DNA of 33,092 nucleotides from positions 1 through 33,092 of the forward strand of contig JAVBYL010000011.1 in assembly GCA_030824035.1 (NCBI GenBank), read 5' to 3'. The stretch comes from Humidesulfovibrio sp. Lineage in GTDB: Bacteria > Desulfobacterota > Desulfovibrionia > Desulfovibrionales > Desulfovibrionaceae. The position numbers and the translations under genes are program-made. The notes under the pieces are model-generated. The model searched no databases. It was not told where the DNA came from and saw only the letters and a list, made by a program, of their open reading frames with translations. Positions 1 through 7,993 of this stretch are shown piece after piece. The number at the start of each line of letters is the position of its first letter. Positions within the stretch are counted from its first letter, which is position 1.

Positions 1-297
1 CACATGGGCGCGCCAGCACTTGGTTGCACCCTTTGGCCAACGCCCACCGGCATCGGCCGCCACCCTGCCCCTCGGGGCAGGGTGCTCCCCCTGGGGACCA
101 CCACTAGACTCAAGGAGTCCGTCCAGACTAACATAATAGTGGTACAACTCGTGGGGGCAGGTCAGTTCACCACGCTTAGGAGGGGTAATATCAAGCCCTG
201 GATGACCTTGTATATATCCTGAACCAGGACGTACTATCCCTCCCTTTACGGGGAACAGAACAGGGATATCGATTCTAGGCATTGCATTAGGTTCCAT
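1..297 (-). CDS. Partial ORF of unknown function, running off the window edge
   Basis: An open frame starts at an ATG at 297 and stays open to base 1, giving at least 99 residues; the C-terminus is outside the window. A GGAG motif lies 5 bases upstream of the ATG, and the start is only 10 bases after the stop of the gene at 308-1378, so the two may be one operon. The first 55 or so residues are AT-rich in codon use, like that neighbour. The last 40 are GC-rich and include a perfect palindrome, so the true gene could end or change frame there. I do not recognise the product. Confidence 0.35.
   Translation of the reverse strand, partial: MEPNAMPRIDIPVLFPVKGGIVRPGSGYIQGHPGLDITPPKRGELTCPHELYHYYVSLDGLLESSGGPQGEHPAPRGRVAADAGGRWPKGATKCWRAHV
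61..84. repeat. Perfect 11-bp inverted repeat (hairpin)
   Basis: Two 11-base arms (CACCCTGCCCC and its complement) flank a 2-base loop. No T-run follows on either strand, so a simple intrinsic terminator is not supported. It lies inside the partial open frame at 1-297, near the change from AT-rich to GC-rich sequence. Confidence 0.6.
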
Positions 298-307
298 ACA
301 TACTCCA

Positions 308-1378
308 CTAATTAAGATTCAGCAGATACGCCGCACTAGACGAAGTGCTATTATTGTCTGTGGAATCAGCTATGTAGACACACTTGTCACCACTTGGAGA
401 GATAGAAAACATCGCTGTTCGAATACCGATGAACTTTTTCATTGCTCTGCCATGCCGGTCTCGTAAGACAAGTTCATCGTCATTCATCCGTGCATTATAT
501 CGCGTGTACGCCAAGATCCCTGCATCGCTCACATATTGCAATTTCCAACTAACAACCATATCATCGACTTTCGTGTACCCACTTTCGTCAGTATATAAAT
601 ACAAATCAGAATATTTCATGCCACCATTCAACACTCTAAATAATCCAAACTCTGTTCCTACAGCTGGGCCAAATCCGTTTGCAGGCTTATTTAATGTAGT
701 AGTAAAAAAATTTGATTCTGCAACTAGCTTGTTTGTATTACTTCCGTTGATTGTGAAGGCATCTTTGGAACACAGCAAATATTGCACACCTTTATAGATT
801 GCGACTGACGCAAACACTCCATGGCAATTATTGTTTATCAACTCAAATTTGACACCTGGAATATTTACAAACTCACGCGTATCATTGCGAGACAGAAATA
901 CTGTCCTACTACTCTTATCAAATGAAATGAATGCATGCTCAGTACCTCGAAATATCATCTTTTTTTTCATCGTCTCAACATCGTAAACAAAATAGTCGAC
1001 TATATTACTTTTTGATGCTCCCTTGTCCATGTATACAGGCTTTCCATCACCAAACAAAAATACAGGAATAACAAAAGGTGAATTCGAAACAATATGAGCA
1101 GCTGTTTTACCGTTTGTAGAAATAATATACACACCAGACTCTCTATTTATGCTTACCATGTTGTTGTCTACCCATAGCGGATAATTGTCTGTAACATTGT
1201 CAATGAGCTGCAAACCTTGAGTGTGCGCAGTTTTTGTAAATACAAACACAAAAAGAAATATTGCAGTAAAGATACAGCGGAATACAATTGAACGACACTG
1301 AGTATAATCATTGACTGGCTTTCTCGCCATTATATCAATACATAACGAACGCCGAAGTGCTGCTTGTTTTTTTAGCAT
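308..1378 (-). CDS. Predicted secreted protein, unknown function
   Basis: 356 residues. The start at 1378 is favoured by a GGAG motif 6 bases upstream; an internal Met at residue 17 has no ribosome site. A hydrophobic stretch at residues 33-47 (rich in Phe, Ile and Val) followed by AHTQG resembles a signal peptide with an unusually long N-region, so export is likely. The rest is rich in beta-type segments with repeated short motifs ending in polar turns, which resembles TolB/WD-like propeller proteins, but I see no diagnostic motif. Codon use is AT-rich compared with genes from 1600 onward, which suggests horizontal transfer. The partial ORF at 1-297 follows closely on the same strand. Confidence 0.7.
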   Translation of the reverse strand: MLKKQAALRRSLCIDIMARKPVNDYTQCRSIVFRCIFTAIFLFVFVFTKTAHTQGLQLIDNVTDNYPLWVDNNMVSINRESGVYIISTNGKTAAHIVSNSPFVIPVFLFGDGKPVYMDKGASKSNIVDYFVYDVETMKKKMIFRGTEHAFISFDKSSRTVFLSRNDTREFVNIPGVKFELINNNCHGVFASVAIYKGVQYLLCSKDAFTINGSNTNKLVAESNFFTTTLNKPANGFGPAVGTEFGLFRVLNGGMKYSDLYLYTDESGYTKVDDMVVSWKLQYVSDAGILAYTRYNARMNDDELVLRDRHGRAMKKFIGIRTAMFSISPSGDKCVYIADSTDNNSTSSSAAYLLNLN

Positions 1379-1596
1379 TATAATCTCCGCAATAAATGTA
1401 TATTGTTCACAAACATATGATCTTTCCTATTGCTCGCTCTAGGCCACTTCTTCCTTTGAGGCATATTGACAGGCTATATTCGTCTCGCCTCAGACAGTAT
1501 AAGAATCATCCAAACAGAAGAAATTCCCGTTGATGGCAATTCCACGATTCACAACTACTGCCCGCCTATACAAGCCGGAAGCTGCAGTTGAACGGT
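1379..1596. other. Intergenic stretch, little content
   Basis: No RNA gene or clear terminator is visible. On the plus strand a 25-codon open frame (1533-1610, starting MAIPRFTTTARLYK) has no convincing ribosome site and overlaps the end of the convergent gene; it may be a gene remnant or chance. GC content rises rightward through this stretch, marking the edge of the AT-rich patch. Confidence 0.4.
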
Positions 1597-1809
1597 TCAT
1601 TCAGCGCTAGACACTATTTCCTGCAGCATATGCACCGCCTTCCCCGCAAATATCTTCGCCTTCACTTCCTCCACCACCTGCTCCGCCCCGCCAAAGGGCG
1701 CAACAACCCCCATGAGCACCACATGCTCCCCGCTGTTCCACTCCCTGGGCCGGATGCGCGCGCCGAGCTTCTTCAGCCGCGCCAGCGCCCCCGGCTCGGG
1801 TCCGGCTAG
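1597..1809 (-). pseudogene. Out-of-frame 3' part of the small gene at 1806-2063
   Basis: This segment reads as about 70 convincing residues (LAGPEPGALARLKK onward, ending IVSSAE) in a frame shifted by one base from the upstream ORF. It has no start codon with a ribosome site of its own. The frames join exactly at a run of five G (1810-1814, minus strand): one extra G would give a continuous protein of about 155 residues. Either a single-base deletion disrupted the gene, the run is slippery or phase-variable, or there is a sequencing error. Function is not recognised. Confidence 0.5.
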
Positions 1810-2063
1810 CCCCCGTCCCTGGAAAGCAGGGCCAGGCACTGCGCGCATACGTTGCCGCCGTAAGAAAGCGTCCTGCCCCACATCCGCTCCCCGCTCAGGC
1901 ACATGAACTGCTCAACGCCGACGGTCTCCGCCGTGGCGACCTTTTGGCACAGAGACTTGGGCAGGCAGATGCAGCCCTTTCCCGCGCCCGGCTTGGCCTC
2001 AAAAATGTGCGCGTCCGCCTGCGAGGCTTTGTCCTTGGGCATGCGCAGCGTATAAATAGGCAT
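1806..2063 (-). CDS. Small Cys-containing protein, unknown; probably truncated by frameshift
   Basis: 85 residues from an ATG at 2063, preceded by GAGG at 4 bases. The protein holds scattered cysteines, including a C-x-C pair (CIC) near residue 31 and CAQC close to the end, which could bind metal. The stop TAG comes immediately after a five-G run, and the reading continues plausibly in another frame (see 1597-1809), so the intact protein was probably about 155 residues. It is the last gene of a leftward group after the acetyltransferase at 2142-2705. I do not recognise the family. Confidence 0.55.
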   Translation of the reverse strand: MPIYTLRMPKDKASQADAHIFEAKPGAGKGCICLPKSLCQKVATAETVGVEQFMCLSGERMWGRTLSYGGNVCAQCLALLSRDGG

Positions 2064-2141
2064 CGGTCCTCACTTTGTTATTACTATCGTTGGTGTTCCA
2101 CTTCCGCAGGCAGGCCCGGCGCTCCCCAAAAGCGGGCGGCC

Positions 2142-2705
2142 CTAGCCAAGGTGGAGCACGAAGCGCTGCTCCAGCACCACCGTGCCCCATTGGCTGCCCT
2201 CGCGCTCCTCGGCCAGGCGGAAGCCGTGCTTCTCGTACAGGTGCCGCGCCGCGTCCAGCCCCTGGAAGGTCCACAGGAAGACGGACGGATGCCCGCAGCG
2301 CCGGCAAAAGTCCACGGCCTCGCGCATCAGGCGGCCGCCCACGCCCTGGCCGCGCAGCTCCTCCGCGAGGATGAACCAGCGCAGGTGCGCGCCCTGTGCA
2401 CCATTTTGTTCGCCATTTTGTTCGCCATTGTGCGCGCCGCTCTGTACATCGGAACTGACCTGACCGCCGTGTGCCGCCGTCATGCCGTCTATGGCCAGCG
2501 CGCCCAGCACACGCCCACCCCGGCTCACGGTCCAAAAACCGTCGTGCTCCGGGTTGAAGCGCTGCAAAAATTCCGCGAGCTTGGCGGCCACCTGGGCCTC
2601 GAAAAACAGCCCAAAGCCCCAATGCGCGCTGTAATACCGGGCGTGCAGCTCCGCCACGCGGCCAATGGCCCCGGGCACATACCCCGCGATGACGATATCA
2701 TCCAT
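2142..2705 (-). CDS. GNAT family N-acetyltransferase
   Basis: 187 residues. The start at 2705 has GGAGG 5 bases upstream; a longer frame begins at 2735 without one. The acetyl-CoA binding motif A is seen as RGQGVGGR at residues 118-125, followed by the amphipathic helix and, near 158-168, the LYEKHGF motif B typical of the fold. It should transfer an acetyl group from acetyl-CoA to an unknown amine substrate in the cytoplasm. An odd insertion rich in Gly, Asn and Gln (residues 90-105) is encoded by a 12-bp tandem repeat. It lies 36 bases downstream of the EVE-domain gene and is probably co-transcribed with it. Confidence 0.85.
   Translation of the reverse strand: MDDIVIAGYVPGAIGRVAELHARYYSAHWGFGLFFEAQVAAKLAEFLQRFNPEHDGFWTVSRGGRVLGALAIDGMTAAHGGQVSSDVQSGAHNGEQNGEQNGAQGAHLRWFILAEELRGQGVGGRLMREAVDFCRRCGHPSVFLWTFQGLDAARHLYEKHGFRLAEEREGSQWGTVVLEQRFVLHLG
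2399..2434. repeat. Three tandem 12-bp units inside the GNAT gene
   Basis: Units of 12 bases with the shared core CCATTTTGTT (third copy degenerate) keep the reading frame and encode a repeated NGEQ-type tetrapeptide. The position is a surface loop just before motif A of the acetyltransferase, so copy number changes would be tolerated. Confidence 0.7.
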
Positions 2706-2741
2706 ACGTCCCTCCTCGCCCCGCCACGCCGCCACGGGGGC

Positions 2742-3221
2742 TCAGCCCGCCTCGGACGCTTCGCCCATGCGGCACACGGTGTCGAACTCCGCCTTGGTGA
2801 TGGGCATGACCGACAGCCGGGACCCCTTGCGCAACAGCTCCATGCCGGACAGGGCGGGCACCACGCGCATGACCTTGAGCGGCACCGGCGTGGCGAACTT
2901 GCAAACGAAGCGCACATCCGGCGCGAACCACAGGGGCCTTTCCGGCGTGGACCTGGGGTCGAAGTGGCTGTCCTGCGGGTCAAAGGCGGTGGCGTCCGGC
3001 TGCCCGGCCCGCACAATGCGCGCGACGCCCACCGCCGAGGGGTCGGTGACGCTGTGGTAGAACAGCGCCATATCGCCCTCGGCCATTTCGTCGCGGATGT
3101 AATTGCGCGCCTGAAAATTCCGCACGCCGCTCCAACTGGTGGTCTGGTCCGGCTCGGCGGCAAGGTCGTCGATGGAGTAGCAGCCCGGCTCGGACTTCAG
3201 CAGCCAGTATTTGGTTCCCAT
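2742..3221 (-). CDS. EVE domain-containing protein
   Basis: 159 residues, the usual length of stand-alone EVE proteins (PUA-like superfamily). The N-terminal YWLLKSEP signature, the W-S-G-V-R-N segment near 30-35 and the FYHS segment near 54-57 are hallmark positions. EVE domains bind modified bases in DNA or RNA through an aromatic cage; the ligand here is unknown. The start at 3221 is chosen because it gives the family N-terminus and has a G-rich ribosome site upstream; a much longer open frame in phase is an artefact of high GC. It heads a short leftward unit with the acetyltransferase. Confidence 0.9.
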   Translation of the reverse strand: MGTKYWLLKSEPGCYSIDDLAAEPDQTTSWSGVRNFQARNYIRDEMAEGDMALFYHSVTDPSAVGVARIVRAGQPDATAFDPQDSHFDPRSTPERPLWFAPDVRFVCKFATPVPLKVMRVVPALSGMELLRKGSRLSVMPITKAEFDTVCRMGEASEAG

Positions 3222-3305
3222 GGTGCGCCCCCCTGCATAGCAATGGCACGATAATGCGCGATGGCGCAACGGAAGGCAACCGCCGCCCAGAGAAACAGCG
3301 CCCGC

Positions 3306-3350
3306 AAAAAGGCCTGCGCCCCTCCTCATTGCTGAGGCGAAGCGCAGGCC
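3306..3350 (-). terminator. Rho-independent terminator of the transport operon
   Basis: On the minus strand, GGCCTGCGC pairs with GCGCAGGCC, with an inner CCTCA/TGAGG hairpin between them, and five T follow. It sits just past the stop of the TauE/SafE gene and would end the five-gene leftward transcript. Confidence 0.85.
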
Positions 3351-3376
3351 GGGGCTAAGGGCTGGGGAAGGGAGTG

Positions 3377-4438
3377 TTAGGCCTGCCCGTAGGCCGCCTC
3401 TTCCTTGGCGCTGGCCTTGCGCGCCTTGTACATGCTGCCCAAAATGATCACCGCGCCCATGAGCAGGGCGGCGCACATGATGAGGAAGCTGGCCTTGTCC
3501 ATGAGGGCCACGTTCTCCGGGGCCACATCCAGCAGGCCAAGCTCGGCCAGGTACTTGGGCACGGCCAGGGCGCGGCTCACGGCCACGATGAGCATGATGG
3601 AGCCCATGACGAACTTGATCATGGATTCCTTGACGATGGTGGTGCCGATGGCACCCAGCTGCACGCCCAGCAGCGAACCCGCCAGGATGATGAGGGTGAG
3701 GCGGATGTCGACCATGCCGTGCATGGCCCAGTTGATGGTGCCGCCCAGGCCCATGGCGAAGGCGATGACCAGCTCCGTGGCCGAGGCCACCAACCCGCTG
3801 GCGCCGATGACGTAGATCATGCCCGGCACGCCGATGAAGCCGCCCACGGCGATGGTGGCGGCCAGCATGCCGGTGGCGAAGCCCACGGGCACGGTGAACC
3901 ACATGGAGATGCGCACTCCGGCGGTCTTGAAGGTCATCATGGGCCACAGCTCGATCTTCTGCAGGCGCTTGGCCAAGGGGGCCATGGGCTCCGCGCCGCC
4001 GTCGTCCTTGGAGGTCATGGCGTCGTAAAACACGTAACCGCCCACGATGACCAGCACGGCCACGAAGGACAGGCTCACATACAGGTTGGAGCCGGACTGG
4101 CCCCATTTGTCCAGAATGAAGTTCTGCAGCTTGATGCCCACCTGCACGCCCACACCGGCGCTGGCAGCCATCACCAGGCCGAGCTTGATGTCCACCTGGC
4201 CGTAGCGGAAGCGCTTGATGGCGCCCACCAGCGCCTTGGGGAACTTGTGGCACATGTTGCTGGCCACGGCCACGGTTCCGGGCACGCCCAGGCTCATCAT
4301 GCCCGGGGTGAGCACAAAGGCCCCGCCGGAGCCGATGAAGCCGCTGACCAGACCGCCGATGAAGCCGACGATGAACAGGAAGGCGATGGAGGAAGCGGAC
4401 AGGTCGATGAATTTCAAGGTGTCGAGGGCGATGTCCAT
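3377..4438 (-). CDS. TauE/SafE family sulfite/anion exporter
   Basis: 353 residues with about eight hydrophobic membrane segments. The N-terminal half contains FIGGLVSGFIGSGGAF and the second half GGFIGVPGM, the paired glycine-rich repeats of the TauE/SafE (DUF81) family, whose members export sulfite, sulfoacetate or similar anions across the inner membrane. A cytoplasmic loop near residues 145-165 is charged. It is the last gene of the operon that starts at 7862, and the presence of a SulP carrier two genes upstream supports a role in sulfur oxyanion traffic, though the substrate is inferred. Confidence 0.9.
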   Translation of the reverse strand: MDIALDTLKFIDLSASSIAFLFIVGFIGGLVSGFIGSGGAFVLTPGMMSLGVPGTVAVASNMCHKFPKALVGAIKRFRYGQVDIKLGLVMAASAGVGVQVGIKLQNFILDKWGQSGSNLYVSLSFVAVLVIVGGYVFYDAMTSKDDGGAEPMAPLAKRLQKIELWPMMTFKTAGVRISMWFTVPVGFATGMLAATIAVGGFIGVPGMIYVIGASGLVASATELVIAFAMGLGGTINWAMHGMVDIRLTLIILAGSLLGVQLGAIGTTIVKESMIKFVMGSIMLIVAVSRALAVPKYLAELGLLDVAPENVALMDKASFLIMCAALLMGAVIILGSMYKARKASAKEEAAYGQA

Positions 4439-4466
4439 TGGTGTCTCCTTCAGGCTTGCGCGCAGA

Positions 4467-4763
4467 CTAGGCGTTGAGGGTGGCGCGCACTTCGGGGCGC
4501 TTGGTCTTGGTGGGCTGCGCGGTCTTGGCCGGCTGCTTGGCGGTTATGCCCAGCGCGCTCCACAGGTTGGAGGCAAAGCCGCCGTGCACGTAGGAGACCA
4601 GGAACACGGTGGCGATGGGCATGGCCGCGTACACCCCCCCGCGCGAGAACATCTCGGTGATGGGGGTTGCGAACTGGAACACCGCGCCATACACGACCGT
4701 GCTGGCCGCGCCGAATCCGATCATTCTGATGAAGGCCTGTTTTTTGGTGATTTCCTGAGCCAT
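4467..4763 (-). CDS. Small inner-membrane protein, unknown function
   Basis: 98 residues. The start at 4763 is preceded by GGAGG. Two hydrophobic segments (about residues 14-32 and 44-60) are followed by a basic, Lys/Thr-rich tail, so a two-pass membrane protein with a cytoplasmic C-terminus is likely. It lies between the SulP carrier and the TauE/SafE exporter with short gaps, so a helper or subunit role for the exporter is plausible but not shown. I do not recognise a family motif. Confidence 0.7.
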   Translation of the reverse strand: MAQEITKKQAFIRMIGFGAASTVVYGAVFQFATPITEMFSRGGVYAAMPIATVFLVSYVHGGFASNLWSALGITAKQPAKTAQPTKTKRPEVRATLNA

Positions 4764-4841
4764 TGTTTCCTCCGGGTAGTTATGTTTCTGGCGATTGCCC
4801 CGCCATTTGGATCATTGCGTGCGCCGCGTGCGCGTTCGGTG

Positions 4842-7055
4842 CTAGTGTTTTGCCGCGTATGCCCGCGGGCGCAGTCGTTGCGCCAGGCCCGGAGTGGCCG
4901 GGGCCTTGTCGCGCGGGCCGCCCCGGGGCCGCTGCCTGGGCAAGAACGACAGCAGCGGGCAGGCGCCTCCGCAGGCCGGGTCCTTGGCCTGCTCGTGCAC
5001 CACCCGGATGGCCGTGGCGGCGGTGGGGAAAAAGTGGTCCAGGCCGAGCTTCTCCACCAGGTGGCTGCGGCGCAGCACGCCCATGACGGACTCGTTGACG
5101 CCCGCCAGGGAGACATCCACGCCCACGCGGCGGCAGGCGTCCACAATGCGGCCCAGGGCCTCCATGCCGGAGGCGTCCATGTCGTTGATGCCCTTGGCCA
5201 CGATGATGATGTGCCGCAGGTTGGGCTTGGTCAGCCGCCGGTCGCTCACCGTGTCTTCCAGGTGGCTGGCGTTGGCGAAGAACAGCGGGCCCTCAAAGCG
5301 GATCACGTCCACGTGCTCGCACTCGATGAGCTCGTATTCCTCCGCGCAGCGCAGGATGTTGTCCTCGGCCAGGGAGAGGGAGCGGACCTTGGGGCGCATG
5401 CTCTTGTACAGGAACACGCCCAGGGAAAGCGCCACGCCGATCATGATGCCTTTGTCCAGGTGCGGGGCGAAGGCCAGGGTGGCGGCGAAGGTGACCACGG
5501 CCACCACGCCGTCGTACCATTGGGCCTGCCACGCGTGGACCACGCCGGAAACGTTCAGCAGGCCCACCACGGCCATCATGATGACCGCGGCCAGCACGGC
5601 CTGCGGCAGGTGATACAAAAGCGGGGTGAAGAACAGCAGCACGCCGAGCACCACCACGCTGGTGATGACGCTGGACAGGCCCGTCAGCGCCCCGGCCTGC
5701 AGGTTGACGGCGGAGCGGGAAAACGAGCCGGACACTGGGTAGCTGCTGGTGGCCGCGCCCAGAATATTGGCCAGCCCCTGGCCGATGAGCTCCTGGTTGG
5801 GGTCCAGGCGCTGGCCGGTCTTGTCGGCTATGGCCTTGGCGATGGAGATGGCCTCCATGAAGCCCAGGATGGCGATGATGACCGCGTAGGACAGCAGGTG
5901 CAGGGCCATGCCGGACTCGAACTTCGGCACGGCGAGGCTGGGCAGGCCCTCCGGAATGGCGCCCACCACGGCGCCGCCGCCGCTGAGCGGCAGGCCCTCG
6001 GCCTTCAGGGGGGCGTTGCCCACCTTGAACCGCCAGGTGCGCCCGTCGGTCTCGGCCCCGGTGGGCAGTTGATCCGCCGGGTACACCCCGGCGGCCTCCG
6101 CAGGCTGCCGCACGGTGGCGAACAGCATGCCGCGCAGGGCCGCGCGCTGGTGGCGGGCCGCCAGCTTCTGCTGCTCCATGTCGTGGTTGATGCGCATCAG
6201 GTCGCTTTCGGCGATGATCTGCGCCGCAAAGTCCCCCTGCTGCTTGGACTGCTCCAGGGCGGCGGTGGCCTGCGTGCGCTGCGCGGCAAGCCGGCCCACA
6301 CGCTCGGTAGCCTCGTTGAAGGCCGTGATGGCGGCAACGGCCGGGGCGGAATGGACGGCCGAGAGCTCCACCGTGGCGGTGCGCTCAAAACCCGTGGCCC
6401 AGGAAATGACCGAGGTGACCACCACGGCGGCGAGCACGGCGGGAACCTTTGGCGAAAGCCGCTTCAGCCCCACCATGATGGCAAGCGCCAGCAGGCCCAT
6501 GCCCAGCGTGGGCCAGTGGGTGTAGTGCAGTGCCGAGGACAGCACATTGCGCACGGTCTCGTAGTGGTGTTCGGCGTTGTCTACGGAAACGCCGAACATC
6601 TTGGACAGCTGGCTGGAGGCGATGATGAGGGCCGCGGCGTTGGTGAAGCCGTTCACCACCGGGTGCGAGAGAAAGTTCACCACCAGGCCCAGGCGCAACA
6701 CGCCGAGGGAAAGCTGGAACAGGCCCACGAAGACCGACAGCAGGATGGCGTAGGCTATGTAGCTCTCGCTTCCGGCCGTGGCCAGGGGCTCCAGGCTGGC
6801 AGCCGTCATCAGGGAAACCACGGCCACGGGACCGGTGGCCAGCTGGCGGCTGGAGCCGAACAGCGAGGCGACCATGGGCGGGAGGAAGGCCGCATACAGC
6901 CCGTAGTACGCTGGCAGCCCCGCGAGCTGGGCATAGGCCATGCTCTGCGGAATTAGCACCAGCGCGACCGTCATGCCCGCCGTGGCGTCACGCTTGAGCG
7001 TGGCGAGGCTCATGTCCTTGAACCAGGCGAGAAAGGGCAGCAGTTTCGTGAGCAT
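4842..7055 (-). CDS. SulP family inorganic anion transporter with STAS domain
   Basis: 737 residues from the second of two adjacent ATGs, which gives the better spacing (4 bases) to GGAGG. The N-terminal SulP signature region (ALVLIPQSMAYAQLAGLP, about residues 31-48) and the repeated membrane segments to about 550 mark a sulfate, bicarbonate or related anion carrier of the inner membrane. A cytoplasmic STAS domain at about 575-690 carries the DMDASG motif. Unusual is an insertion of about 130 residues (roughly 228-360) with a strongly charged, heptad-like helical part, placed between two transport segments where most SulP proteins have a short loop. The C-terminus has a CGGAC motif and a basic tail. 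The operon context also includes a TauE/SafE exporter. Confidence 0.92.
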   Translation of the reverse strand: MLTKLLPFLAWFKDMSLATLKRDATAGMTVALVLIPQSMAYAQLAGLPAYYGLYAAFLPPMVASLFGSSRQLATGPVAVVSLMTAASLEPLATAGSESYIAYAILLSVFVGLFQLSLGVLRLGLVVNFLSHPVVNGFTNAAALIIASSQLSKMFGVSVDNAEHHYETVRNVLSSALHYTHWPTLGMGLLALAIMVGLKRLSPKVPAVLAAVVVTSVISWATGFERTATVELSAVHSAPAVAAITAFNEATERVGRLAAQRTQATAALEQSKQQGDFAAQIIAESDLMRINHDMEQQKLAARHQRAALRGMLFATVRQPAEAAGVYPADQLPTGAETDGRTWRFKVGNAPLKAEGLPLSGGGAVVGAIPEGLPSLAVPKFESGMALHLLSYAVIIAILGFMEAISIAKAIADKTGQRLDPNQELIGQGLANILGAATSSYPVSGSFSRSAVNLQAGALTGLSSVITSVVVLGVLLFFTPLLYHLPQAVLAAVIMMAVVGLLNVSGVVHAWQAQWYDGVVAVVTFAATLAFAPHLDKGIMIGVALSLGVFLYKSMRPKVRSLSLAEDNILRCAEEYELIECEHVDVIRFEGPLFFANASHLEDTVSDRRLTKPNLRHIIIVAKGINDMDASGMEALGRIVDACRRVGVDVSLAGVNESVMGVLRRSHLVEKLGLDHFFPTAATAIRVVHEQAKDPACGGACPLLSFLPRQRPRGGPRDKAPATPGLAQRLRPRAYAAKH

Positions 7056-7123
7056 CATTCCTCCAAAAAACAGTCAGCGGGCGGAACGGGCGAAATGTGG
7101 CGACGATGCGCCACGTGTCGCCG

Positions 7124-7663
7124 TCAGCACTTCAGGCAAAATTCCGGCACCATCAGGGCCGCCTGCCGTCTTTCGGCCTCCGGCCTGCGGGTGATGACGA
7201 ACTCCACGCGCCGCAGCTCCAGGGTCACAGCGTTGAGCACCTCGTCGCGCTGGCCCTGGCGAAGGATGTGCGCGCAGCGCACGCCCCGGCGCTGGGCCTC
7301 GTCGAGCAGGGGCTGCCCGGCGGCGCGGGCCCGGGCCTCGAAGTCTTCCTGGCGGCGTTCCGGCGCGCTTACGCTCAGCAGCACCAGGTCGAAGCAGAGG
7401 CGCTCGGCCAGGTTCACGCTGTAGGTGACCATGGCCCCGGGCACGCCGTCCTGCTCGGCCAGCACCAGAATCTTGCGGTGCTCGGCGTGGAAGTCCCCCA
7501 AAATCTCGCGCGCCAAAGCGTTCTCGCCCGCCTCGGCCAGGGAGAGCGCCTCGCCGTAGGTTTCCATGGCCTCGCGCCAGCCACCCCGCTGCCGCAAGGC
7601 GATTCGCGGCTGCTTGAGCGGGAGTTCCATCGCTTCACGAACCTTATGGCTGGGCTTGGGCAT
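7124..7663 (-). CDS. Universal stress protein (UspA-like)
   Basis: 179 residues. The start at 7663 has GGAGG 6 bases upstream; the frame is open further, but that extension is Pro/Arg-rich shadow sequence. Residues 1-60 are a helical extension; from about 63 (KILVLAE) the alternating strand-helix pattern of the Usp fold appears, with RQGQRDEVL and a final FVITRR strand. The glycine-rich ATP loop of ATP-binding Usp proteins is not evident. It sits 22 bases after the 58-aa gene and upstream of the SulP carrier, so it may couple transport to stress; ligand unknown. Confidence 0.7.
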   Translation of the reverse strand: MPKPSHKVREAMELPLKQPRIALRQRGGWREAMETYGEALSLAEAGENALAREILGDFHAEHRKILVLAEQDGVPGAMVTYSVNLAERLCFDLVLLSVSAPERRQEDFEARARAAGQPLLDEAQRRGVRCAHILRQGQRDEVLNAVTLELRRVEFVITRRPEAERRQAALMVPEFCLKC

Positions 7664-7685
7664 GGCGCGCCTCCGCAGCTGTGGG

Positions 7686-7862
7686 CTAGGCTTTGAGGCT
7701 GGGGCGCGGACGTTTGGCCTTGGCGGCGGTCCGCTTGGCCTGGGTCTGGAGCTGATTGGCGTCATCCTTGCCAAAAACCTCGCGGGCTTCCTTGTCCAGG
7801 TTGCGCTCGGCAAAGGCGGCGGCGGCGTATGCGGTTTCCATGGTGTCACGCAGGCTTTTCAT
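7686..7862 (-). CDS. Small conserved-looking protein, unknown function
   Basis: 58 residues from an ATG at 7862 with GAGGGG 5 bases upstream. The N-terminal half is an amphipathic, Ala-rich helix (AYAAAAFAERN) and the C-terminal half is Lys/Arg/Ala-rich. It is the first gene of the leftward operon containing the Usp-like protein and the SulP carrier. No function can be assigned. Confidence 0.65.
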   Translation of the reverse strand: MKSLRDTMETAYAAAAFAERNLDKEAREVFGKDDANQLQTQAKRTAAKAKRPRPSLKA

Positions 7863-7938
7863 AACGACCCCTCGGGTTGGCGTTTGTGTTGGCCCGCTTA
7901 TTTCAAGGGATGTGCCGCAGGGGGGATGCAGCGTAACA

Positions 7939-7964
7939 TGCTGGCATTTAACAACTTGCCAGCA
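7939..7964. promoter_or_regulatory. Perfect 8-bp inverted repeat, candidate operator
   Basis: TGCTGGCA and TGCCAGCA are separated by 10 bases. Its position about 75 bases upstream of the 58-aa gene suits an operator for the leftward transport operon. The spacing does not fit a sigma-54 promoter. Confidence 0.45.
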
Positions 7965-7993
7965 CAGGCCCCACCAAGGCCGGCGAGGAAACA

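Noticed and set aside
4-222. A 72-codon rightward frame at the window's left edge
   Set aside because: It has no ribosome site and lies opposite a leftward frame that has a good start and operon-like spacing.
2742-4253. A 503-codon leftward frame containing the EVE protein
   Set aside because: Only its last 159 codons are real; the upstream part is an out-of-frame reading of the TauE/SafE gene.
4215-6956. A 913-codon rightward open frame
   Set aside because: It lies opposite the SulP, 98-aa and TauE genes, is full of His, Gly and Gln runs typical of antisense frames in GC-rich DNA, and has no ribosome site or family motif.
7943-7960. Possible sigma-54 promoter (TGGCA ... TTGC)
   Set aside because: The gap between the two elements is 9 bases instead of 6, and the sequence is better explained as an inverted repeat.
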